This document shows, one piece after another, positions 17,901-24,066 of a DNA stretch of 64,000 nucleotides. Position numbers and translations under genes: made by a program. The stretch covers positions 1 through 64,000 of the forward strand of contig JBBQJI010000030.1 in the NCBI GenBank assembly GCA_038325765.1. Direction: 5' to 3'. How positions within the stretch are numbered: position 1 is the stretch's first letter; each line of letters begins with the position of its first letter. Below the pieces are notes generated by a model. It made no database searches. It was not told the origin of the DNA and was given only the letters and a program-made list of their open reading frames with translations. Source of the stretch: Xiheibacterium sp038325765 (GTDB taxonomy: Bacteria; Myxococcota_A; Polyangia; Nannocystales; Nannocystaceae).

Positions 17901-18337
17901 GCTTCGAGGGCGGCCTCCGGCTCGAGCTCGGCGGTCGCTACACATACACCGGCTCGCAGTTCCGCAGCGACTTCCAATCGGCCTTCCCGCAGTGGGGCGA
18001 CGTCCAGAAGGGCTTCGCGCTGCCCTACGTTCCCGAGCACCTCGCGGGCGGGACCGTGGCGATCGGCGGCCGCATCTGGGAGGTCTCGGCGGCGCCGAGC
18101 TACAACGGGGCGATGCGCGACGTCGCCGGCCGTGGCGACATCCCGGCTGCCGAGAGCATCGACGGCTTCTTCGTCCTCGATCTCTCGGCCGAAATCCGGG
18201 TGCTGCGGAAGTTCCGCATCTACGGCCAAGTGACCAACGCGACCAACGCCGCTTACATCACCGCGTTCCGGCCGTTCGGCATCCGACCGGGCGCGCCGCT
18301 GACGTTCATGCTCGGGCTCAAGGCCTTTGTGCTCTGA
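14933..18337 (+). CDS. Fatty-acid hydroxylase/sterol desaturase fused in frame to a TonB-dependent receptor
   Basis: 1,134 residues without a stop; TTG 14924 is an alternative start that overlaps the imelysin stop. Residues 1-~300 form a membrane di-iron hydroxylase with several hydrophobic helices and three histidine boxes: HFAMH, HQVHH and HQIHH. Residues ~310-335 look like a signal peptide (RRRR, then AALTAIGVLL, then SVAA). A Pro/Thr/Asp linker with a DADADA run follows. From ~430 there is a TonB-box-like SRTVVVNS, a plug domain (VPGVYVRGEDGFGLRPNIGL) and a full-length FecA-like barrel. Inner-membrane and outer-membrane halves cannot stay one chain; processing or an internal start (ATG 15824, GTG 15860) is likely. 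Probably transcribed with imelysin. Confidence 0.85.
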   Translation: MGWLADIVAALSQPLRAFFDPEERVFWMYLPGALALPLVMLGVGRGFAALRQGLLRRELWTHPSTRADVTLAFAKAIIAAVLRVPWLAATASAALAVGLALHDWLGPTGPTTWSPGAITIVYGVVLFVGWDLSRFLVHFAMHRVRWLWSFHQVHHSAHVLTPLTLYRTHPVETVLYDLRGLVSTAAITGVFLYLFPGQLRALEILGINALGFVFNAAGANLRHSHVWLRFGIVERWLLSPAQHQIHHAREAELHGHNLGVWISLWDRLAGTWAPAGEHPPRSFGVDGANHRHDDVGSMLIGPLVEVFGLVLPRRRRAALTAIGVLLWPRPSVAAPAPAGTTPPASRDAPGESVPDAVVWPEDGATPGTDTAPSAAPTAVTPATPPPTEAPTPDAPIPDADPDVPTPAADVDADADADADADADAGEVDPENSRTVVVNSMFDDTDVLRIAGSAHVVNEAELTRREYDDVHRILANNVPGVYVRGEDGFGLRPNIGLRGGNPDRSAKLNLMEDGILMGPAPYSAPAAYYFPLATRMVALEVFKGPASIRYGPNTIGGAINLRTREIPDTHTSVIDLAGGRFGYVKGHAFYGTTYKGFGVLIEAARVQSTGFKELDGGGDTGFAKNDAMLKLSYQTRQDAALRHRIEAKVGFATEDSDETYLGLSRDDFEATPYRRYAASAQDNMRWWRSQAELSYVLEQGDAVEFEVRAYRHDFERTWRRLDSLRGVSSLSALLANPDSGQAAVFASVLRGDSDSLLPQQALLVASNNRTFVSEGVQSTFRWRPRRGIVEQDLEIGARVHHDGVIRHHTDEAFLMTSGVMVPEGTPIQDTARNRGEAVAGSVHIHNAITLWKSLTIAPGVRLELISLRSADALADERTRRFDPAVTPGIGASVKATPWLAAFAGLHRGFSPVSPGQPDAVKPEYSLNYEAGLRAAHRGLFAEAVGFVSDYDNLNGVCTSSSGCIEGDGADLFTAGAVLVWGVEMLARWQHRFEGGLRLELGGRYTYTGSQFRSDFQSAFPQWGDVQKGFALPYVPEHLAGGTVAIGGRIWEVSAAPSYNGAMRDVAGRGDIPAAESIDGFFVLDLSAEIRVLRKFRIYGQVTNATNAAYITAFRPFGIRPGAPLTFMLGLKAFVL

Positions 18338-18356
18338 GACGGGCTGCGGCCGCGAA

Positions 18357-19217
18357 TCAGCGCGAGATCTGCAGCTGGTACGCCGCGCAGCTCGAGCCCG
18401 GCGAGGTCCGGTACACCCGCAGATATAGATCGTTGGGCCACGCGACCATCGAGTCCGCGGGCGGGGTGCAGCAGCCCGGGTCGTCGTCGGTGAACGACCA
18501 GCTCGTGAGCCCGATGGCGGCGCCGCCGGTGCCGCCCGAGGTGCAGCTCGCACCGCTGGCCTCGCACTGACCGGCCACCACGTCGAATACGAACGCGTCG
18601 CCCTGGTTGACCGAGAACTGGATCGCCGGGGTGCCCTCGCCCGGGCGCGCGACCGCGGGGTAGTGGACGACATACCAGTCGATGGAGTCCTCGGTGGGCG
18701 CGTTGCCCACGACGCCGAGCTTGGTCTCGCCCATCGCGATGATGCCGAGGTCGGTGGGCATGTTGCAGCTGCCGCTGACGCCGTCGTCGGGGCACTCGCA
18801 GCCGTTGTCGATCATGCCATCGCAGTTGTCGTCGACGCCGTTGCACGACTCGGCCGCACCCGGGTTGACCTCGGGATCGTCGTCGTCGCAGTCCTCGCCG
18901 GCCGGGCACGCGGGGCCGAAGCCGTCGCCGTCGTCGTCGCCGTCGCACTCGGGCAAGGGGGTGGTGTCGGCCGAATCGCCAGAGTTGGTGGCGTTGCCGG
19001 TGTTCGACACCGAGCCCGCGCCGTCGGTGGTGTCCGCGGTGCCGCCGGTCACGGTGACGTCGGTCGGCGACGCGGGGCCGCCGGGGCCGAAGCTCGCCGC
19101 GTCGTCGACGCCCGACTCAGCGCCGGTTGCACAGCCGGCCGCGCACGCGACAGCGACGAGGACGGGGAGACAGCGGTGACTCGAGGCACAGACGAGCAAG
19201 GGACCCCGGGCGCGCAC
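18357..19217 (-). CDS. MopE-like metal-binding-motif lipoprotein
   Basis: About 286 residues from GTG 19217; TTG 19199 is possible. A TATACT hexamer at 19238-19233 argues against the ATG at 19280. The signal peptide ends in CAAGCATG (lipobox). An acidic, cysteine-containing segment holds DGDDDGDGFGPACPAGEDCD and NGVDDNCDGMIDNGC, the repeat type called the putative metal-binding motif in MopE-like myxobacterial proteins. The C-terminal ~130 residues form a beta-rich domain (SIDWYVVHYPAVA) resembling pre-peptidase-like carbohydrate or Ca-binding modules. It is convergent with the receptor fusion. A role in metal handling is only suggested. Confidence 0.65.
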   Translation of the reverse strand: MRARGPLLVCASSHRCLPVLVAVACAAGCATGAESGVDDAASFGPGGPASPTDVTVTGGTADTTDGAGSVSNTGNATNSGDSADTTPLPECDGDDDGDGFGPACPAGEDCDDDDPEVNPGAAESCNGVDDNCDGMIDNGCECPDDGVSGSCNMPTDLGIIAMGETKLGVVGNAPTEDSIDWYVVHYPAVARPGEGTPAIQFSVNQGDAFVFDVVAGQCEASGASCTSGGTGGAAIGLTSWSFTDDDPGCCTPPADSMVAWPNDLYLRVYRTSPGSSCAAYQLQISR

Positions 19218-19292
19218 GGGCGCAGGCTCGCCAGTATAGACCGAAGCCGCAGGGCTTTCGCCAGTGTCGCGCGGAACCACCTGCGCCTACCC

Positions 19293-19334
19293 CGATACAG
19301 CGGGCAGGATACAGCGGGCAGGATACAGCGGGCA
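19293..19334. repeat. Three tandem copies of a 14-bp unit
   Basis: GATACAGCGGGCAG is repeated exactly three times, followed by a degenerate fourth copy at 19335. It lies in the short gap between a lipoprotein start and the end of the SUFU-like gene. No spacers separate the units, so it is a minisatellite and not a CRISPR. Confidence 0.9.
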
Positions 19335-19362
19335 GGATCCACCGGGCTCGACCGAGCCGCGG

Positions 19363-20073
19363 CTACAGCAGGACGCCCAGGGCGTAGCGGCGGAAGGTCG
19401 CGGAGCGGCGCGGATCCGTGCGCCAGCTGGCACGCGCAGGGTCGGTCACGCCGTCGCTCGCCAGCTCGTGCACCACGCCCACCTTGCGCGCGAGATCCCA
19501 GCCGTCCATCGCACCGAGCTCGTCGCCAGTGAGTCCGACGAGCAGCAAGAAGAGCACGCTGCCGAACGCAGTGTCGACCTTGCCCAGCTGCGGATCGGGG
19601 ACACACACCACGCCCTCGAGCAGACTCGGCGCCTCGCCGGCCGCGAGTGGTCCGCCGAGCCCCACGATGTGGCCGCTGTCGAGCTCGCCGTGGCCCGACA
19701 TGATGTAGTGGCCGATGCCCTGGAGCAGCGCGAGGGGCCACATCGGCGGCCGCTGTGCGCCGATGTCGCGGCGAAGCCGCAGGCCCAGCTCGAAGCCAAA
19801 GCCCGAGATGTCCGCCCGCGGCGACGCCTTCTCGAACAGCTCGGACAGCCCGTAGGTCACGTAGTGCCACTGCCGATCGAGCGTCTCCCACACGCACACC
19901 GCCGGCAGCGGGTTGCGACTGTCGAGATCGTAGGCGGTCGCGCTGGTGAACTGGTGCGGCAGCGCGCCGGGATGCACCGTCGCGCACGCGGTGTCGAGCG
20001 CCGCCCAGCCCGGAGCCGCGACCGGATAGTCGGGATCGTCGGGATCGTCCGGCGGGTTCGGCCCCGGGGCCAT
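19363..20073 (-). CDS. Suppressor-of-fused (SUFU)-domain protein
   Basis: 236 residues from ATG 20073. The Sufu-like domain shows PGWAALD, then an YDLDSRNPLP segment, WHYVTYGLSELF, and an SGFGFELGLRLR strand, all characteristic of bacterial SUFU proteins. In bacteria these often act as immunity or protein-binding modules near toxins, but no polymorphic toxin is adjacent here. Its start overlaps the serC stop by one base (TGATG), so it is the second gene of a serC operon. Confidence 0.85.
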   Translation of the reverse strand: MAPGPNPPDDPDDPDYPVAAPGWAALDTACATVHPGALPHQFTSATAYDLDSRNPLPAVCVWETLDRQWHYVTYGLSELFEKASPRADISGFGFELGLRLRRDIGAQRPPMWPLALLQGIGHYIMSGHGELDSGHIVGLGGPLAAGEAPSLLEGVVCVPDPQLGKVDTAFGSVLFLLLVGLTGDELGAMDGWDLARKVGVVHELASDGVTDPARASWRTDPRRSATFRRYALGVLL

Positions 20074-21200
20074 CAGCCGGCCGTCCGCTGGAACTCGCGC
20101 ATGAACTCGACCAGGGCGGTGACGCCGTGCTCGGGGAACGCGTTGTAGATCGACGCCCTGCAGCCGCCGACCAGCCGGTGGCCTTTGAGCCCGGAGAACC
20201 CCGCCTCCTCGGCGGCCTTCAGGAATCGCTTGGTCAGCGCGTCGCGGCCGGCGTCGTCGGCCGCGGTCATCGTCCAGGTCACGTTCATCCGCGAGCGGCT
20301 GCCCGGCCTGGCGTGTGGACGATAGATGCCACCCGCGTCGAGCAGCTCGTACAGCGCGGCGGCCTTGCGGGCGTTAATCGCCGCGATGCCGTCCAGTCCG
20401 CCCGACTCCTGCATCCACTCGAGGACGTTGCGCAGCACCAAGATGCCGAAGGTGTTCGGGGTGTTGTACAGGCTGTTCTCGGCGGCGTGCGTCGCGTAGC
20501 GCAGCATGCTCGGCACCACACCCACTGGATCCCGCGTGAGTACGTCCTCGCGGATGAACGCGATCGTCACGCCCGAGGGCCCGAGGTTCTTCTGCGCGCC
20601 AGCATACCCGAGCGCGACGCGCTCGATACCCATCGGCCGGCTGCCGATGTTCGACGACAGATCGACGACCAGCGGCACATCGCCCTCGAGCGCGGGCAGC
20701 TGCTCCCACTCGGTGCCGAAGATCGTGTTGTTGCTGGTGACGTGGACGTAGCTCGCGTCGCGGTAGGCGTCGGGGCCCGGCATCGCGGGGATGTGGTCGT
20801 GGTTGCTGGCCGCCGACGACGCGATCGTGCGGGTCTCGCCGAGCAGCTTGCTCTCCTTGATCGCCTTGGCCGCCCACACGCCGGTGTCGACGTAGGCCGC
20901 GGGCTTGCCGGCCTGGGCCAGGTTCATCGGCACCATCGCGAACTGCATGCTCGCGCCGCCTTGGAGGAACAGCACCTTGTGGGTCCGTGGGATGCCCAGC
21001 ACGTCGTGGCACAGCTCGATCGCGCGATCGTGGATCCGATCGAAGGTCGAGCTGCGATGGCTGATCTCCAGGATCGACAGGTGTGACTCGAGCGTGTCGG
21101 GGCCGCGCTCGCCGATCTCGAGGATCGACGCTGCGGTGCGCTCGAATACCGCAGGCGGCAGGATCGCCGGGCCCGCGGAGAGGTTGTAGGGCCGGGTCAT
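20073..21200 (-). CDS. serC: Phosphoserine aminotransferase
   Basis: PLP enzyme that converts 3-phosphohydroxypyruvate to phosphoserine for serine synthesis (and acts in PLP biosynthesis in some bacteria). 375 residues, normal for the family. N-terminal YNLSAGPAILPPAV, the LQGGASMQFAMVPMN segment that contacts the cofactor phosphate, the lysine in GYAGAQKNLGPSGVT, and the LYNTPNTFGILVL stretch are all diagnostic. It heads a two-gene unit with the SUFU-like gene. Confidence 0.95.
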   Translation of the reverse strand: MTRPYNLSAGPAILPPAVFERTAASILEIGERGPDTLESHLSILEISHRSSTFDRIHDRAIELCHDVLGIPRTHKVLFLQGGASMQFAMVPMNLAQAGKPAAYVDTGVWAAKAIKESKLLGETRTIASSAASNHDHIPAMPGPDAYRDASYVHVTSNNTIFGTEWEQLPALEGDVPLVVDLSSNIGSRPMGIERVALGYAGAQKNLGPSGVTIAFIREDVLTRDPVGVVPSMLRYATHAAENSLYNTPNTFGILVLRNVLEWMQESGGLDGIAAINARKAAALYELLDAGGIYRPHARPGSRSRMNVTWTMTAADDAGRDALTKRFLKAAEEAGFSGLKGHRLVGGCRASIYNAFPEHGVTALVEFMREFQRTAG

Positions 21201-21463
21201 GCGTGCACCTTATCAGGCGAGGCGCGCCGGGCGGGCGGCAGCGGACCGCGCACCGCGGTCGGCGTCGCTCGCAGAGAATTCCAGGGATCGGGCGGCACAG
21301 GCGCGGGGTGCTCGCCCGCGGTCCCGGCGGCCCGGACCGGCGTCCCCGCGCCGATCCGTCCCGCGGCGGCGCGGCGTACCGCAGAGCGTCCGTCGCATGC
21401 GCCGAGTAACCAATACCGCGATCGTCGCATACCCTCGACGCGACGCGCCGCCGCAGGATCCCC

Positions 21464-22159
21464 ATGACGCACCCCGATCTCGACAAGTCGATCGCCCGCC
21501 GCGAGTTCTTCCTCCGCGCCGCCGCAGGCACCGTCGTGACCGCGATGAGCGGCGGCCTCTACGTGCTCTCCGGCGGCGAGGCCCACGCCGAGGGCCGCAG
21601 CGATGGGCGGCCCCGGGTGCCGCCCGGCCAGCGCGTGATCGAGGCGCTCAAGCCGATGGGCGGCGAGCCCGGAGATCCGGCGCTGTCGGCCTATCGCCTG
21701 CGCGTGCACGGCGACGTCGAGCGGCCCTTCGAGCTGGGCTTCGCCGAGCTGGTGGCGCTCGGCGCCGTCGAGCAGTCCCTCGACGTGCACTGCGTCACCG
21801 GCTGGAGCCTGCTCGGCGCGACGTGGAAGGGCGTGCGCGTGAAGGACCTCGCCGCCAAGGCCGGCATCCGCGACTCGGCACGCCACGTGATCTTCGAGGC
21901 CGCCCACGGCTACACGGCCAACGTGCGGCGCGACATGGCGCTGGGCGACGACGTGATGGTCAGCTGGGAGATCGACGGCCGTCGACTCGCGCGCGCCCAC
22001 GGTGCCCCGGTGCGCGCGCTCGTGCCCGACCTCTACTTCTGGAAGAGCGCGAAGTGGCTGACCGGGATCCGTTTCGTGCGCCGCGACGAGCCCGGGTTCT
22101 GGGAGACGCGCGGCTATCACAACCACGCCGACCCGTGGAAAGAAGAGCGCTATGGCTGA
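21464..22159 (+). CDS. Tat-exported molybdopterin oxidoreductase (sulfite oxidase/MsrP-like)
   Basis: 231 residues from ATG 21464. The N-terminus has a Tat-type signal (ARREFFLRAAAG, then a hydrophobic stretch). The Mo-coordinating cysteine is in LDVHCVTGWSLLGATW, the sulfite-oxidase-family motif, and a conserved arginine-containing HGAPVRALVPDLYFWKSAKW follows. Unlike animal sulfite oxidase it has no dimerisation domain, like MsrP/YedY proteins of similar size. The next gene overlaps it and encodes a small membrane protein that may anchor or reduce it. Confidence 0.85.
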   Translation: MTHPDLDKSIARREFFLRAAAGTVVTAMSGGLYVLSGGEAHAEGRSDGRPRVPPGQRVIEALKPMGGEPGDPALSAYRLRVHGDVERPFELGFAELVALGAVEQSLDVHCVTGWSLLGATWKGVRVKDLAAKAGIRDSARHVIFEAAHGYTANVRRDMALGDDVMVSWEIDGRRLARAHGAPVRALVPDLYFWKSAKWLTGIRFVRRDEPGFWETRGYHNHADPWKEERYG

Positions 22160-22736
22160 GGTCCGCCCCCCCGCGCGGCGGCTCAAGTTGCGGCCGTGGC
22201 TGCGGGCGCTGCACCGCGATCTGGGCTACCTCGCGGTTGGGCTCACGATGGTCTACGCGATCTCGGGGCTCGCGGTGAACCACATCGCCGACTGGGATCC
22301 GAGCTTCCAGAACTTCGAGCGCGAGTTCGACGTCGCCGCGCCCCTGCCCGACGACGACGCCGAGGCCGCCGCGATCGTCATGGCTGCGGCCGGCATCACC
22401 GAGGAGCCCGTCGACATCTACCGGGTGAGCGACGAGGAGATCGAGATCGCCTTCGAGCGCAGTCGACTCCACGCGAACCCGCAGACCGGTCGCGTCTACG
22501 AAGAGGGCGCGAGTCCGCGGGCGTTCTTGCGCGTCGCGAACTGGCTGCACCTCAATCGCGGCAAGAAGGCGTGGACGTGGTTCGCGGACGGCTACGCGAT
22601 CGCGCTGGTCGTGCTGGCGAGCACGGGGTTGCTCATGATCCCCGGGCGCAAGGGGCTGATGGGGCGCGGCGCCGTGCTGGCGCTGCTCGGGGCCGCGGCG
22701 CCGCTCGGGTATCTGTGGTGGTTCGGCGGCCCGTGA
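22152..22736 (+). CDS. PepSY-associated membrane protein, partner of the Mo-oxidoreductase
   Basis: 194 residues; ATG 22152 overlaps the previous gene by eight bases. The N-terminal helix LHRDLGYLAVGLTMVYAISG is typical of PepSY_TM proteins, a periplasmic PepSY-like domain follows (~55-115), then WLHLNRGKKAWTWFADGYAIAL begins a second pair of helices. Conserved helix histidines in this family can hold haem, so it may be an electron donor to the Mo enzyme in place of MsrQ. That pairing is inferred from the overlap. Confidence 0.75.
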   Translation: MAEVRPPARRLKLRPWLRALHRDLGYLAVGLTMVYAISGLAVNHIADWDPSFQNFEREFDVAAPLPDDDAEAAAIVMAAAGITEEPVDIYRVSDEEIEIAFERSRLHANPQTGRVYEEGASPRAFLRVANWLHLNRGKKAWTWFADGYAIALVVLASTGLLMIPGRKGLMGRGAVLALLGAAAPLGYLWWFGGP

Positions 22737-22756
22737 TCCGCCGCCACGATCAGCCC

Positions 22757-22786
22757 GGCGGAGAGCCCTGCGGCGGAGAGCCCTGC
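22757..22786. repeat. Two tandem copies of a 15-bp unit
   Basis: GGCGGAGAGCCCTGC occurs twice head to tail in the gap between the PepSY gene and the methyltransferase gene. Confidence 0.8.
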
Positions 22787-22850
22787 GACGGATAGCTGCA
22801 CCACGACGCCGTGCGTTCATCCGCCGCCGCCGCGGCTTGCTGGAGCAGCC

Positions 22851-23924
22851 GTGCAGCGCGTACAACTCGGGGCCGTGCCCGCGTTCGTGTTCGCGACCTG
22901 TCTGCCCCGGTCGATGCCCCAGCTCAAGCGCGAGCTCGCGCGCACGCGCCCCGATCTGCGCCTGGCCTACTCGCGCCCGGGTCTCATCACCATGCGAACC
23001 GACGCCGAGGATCTCGCGGAGGGCCCCGAGCCACGGGCGATCTTCGCCCGCTCCACCGGGCGCTCGCTCGGCTTCGCCGAGACCCTCGATCGCGTGGTCG
23101 AACTCGCGGGCACGGTGCCCGAGCATCCGGGCCGCGTGCGCGTGCACGTGTTCGCACGCGACACGAACGACCCCGACACCCAGCCCGACGATCCAGAAAC
23201 GGTGGCGCGCTGGCGTGTCGACATCCTCGACCGCCTCGGCGCGCAGGCGTGGGACCCCGAGGAGGCGGCGATCGGCGACATCGTGCTCGACGTCGTGCTG
23301 CCGCCACCGGGCCTCTCCGATCCGATGCTCGTGGGCTGGCATGTGCACGACGCGGGCCGCGGCGTCGCCCCCGGTGGGGTGCGGCGCGTACCGGTCCCCG
23401 ACGACGTGCCCTCGCGTGCCTATGCCAAGCTCGAGGAGGCGCTCGGTTGGTCGGGCATGCCGCTGCGTCCCGGCGACGTCGTCGTCGAGATCGGCTCGGC
23501 CCCCGGCGGCGCCGCGATGTCGCTGCTGCGGCGCGGCGCCCACGTGATCGGGATCGATCCGGCGCGCATGGATCCGCGGGTCCTCGGCTGGCGTGGCACC
23601 GAGGGCAGCTTCCGTCACCTCGGCATCCACGCCGAGCGCGTGCGCACCCGCGATCTCCCCGCCCAGGTCGACTGGCTGGTGCTCGACGCCAACGTGGCGC
23701 CCCACCGCGCGCTGGTCGGACTCAAGCACCTGATGTCGCTGCGCGGCGGCACGCTGCGCGGCCTGCTGCTCACGCTCAAGCTCAACGACGGCGGCGTCGT
23801 CGAGGATCTGCCGGCGCTGTTCGCCGAGATCCGCGCGCTCGCCGGGGTCGACACGCTGCGCGCAACCCAGCTGCCCAGCGCCCATCAAGAGGTCGTCGTG
23901 TGGGCCGAGCGTCCGTCGCGGTAG
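22851..23924 (+). CDS. FtsJ-type 2'-O-methyltransferase, RlmM-like
   Basis: 357 residues, GTG 22851 with GGAG nine bases upstream. The C-terminal half is a Rossmann-like methyltransferase: VVEIGSAPGGAAMSLLRRG (SAM site), IGIDPARMDPRVL, and a K-D-K-E type catalytic set with D in WLVLDANVAPH, K in LLLTLKLNDGG and E in SAHQEVVVW. The N-terminal ~170 residues have a THUMP-like, RNA-binding layout as in RlmM, the enzyme that methylates C2498 of 23S rRNA. The RNA target here is inferred. Confidence 0.8.
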   Translation: MQRVQLGAVPAFVFATCLPRSMPQLKRELARTRPDLRLAYSRPGLITMRTDAEDLAEGPEPRAIFARSTGRSLGFAETLDRVVELAGTVPEHPGRVRVHVFARDTNDPDTQPDDPETVARWRVDILDRLGAQAWDPEEAAIGDIVLDVVLPPPGLSDPMLVGWHVHDAGRGVAPGGVRRVPVPDDVPSRAYAKLEEALGWSGMPLRPGDVVVEIGSAPGGAAMSLLRRGAHVIGIDPARMDPRVLGWRGTEGSFRHLGIHAERVRTRDLPAQVDWLVLDANVAPHRALVGLKHLMSLRGGTLRGLLLTLKLNDGGVVEDLPALFAEIRALAGVDTLRATQLPSAHQEVVVWAERPSR

Positions 23925-24066
23925 GCCGCCCGAGGAACTCTCGCCCGGGGAACTCCCGCGCCCTGCCAACCGAGTTGCCGCCGGCAGAACTCGCCCCATG
24001 TGCGGGCCCACGCCACGGCAACGCGCGGTCTTCCGGCCCCACGGCCGCAGCGCTACCCTTGCGCCG

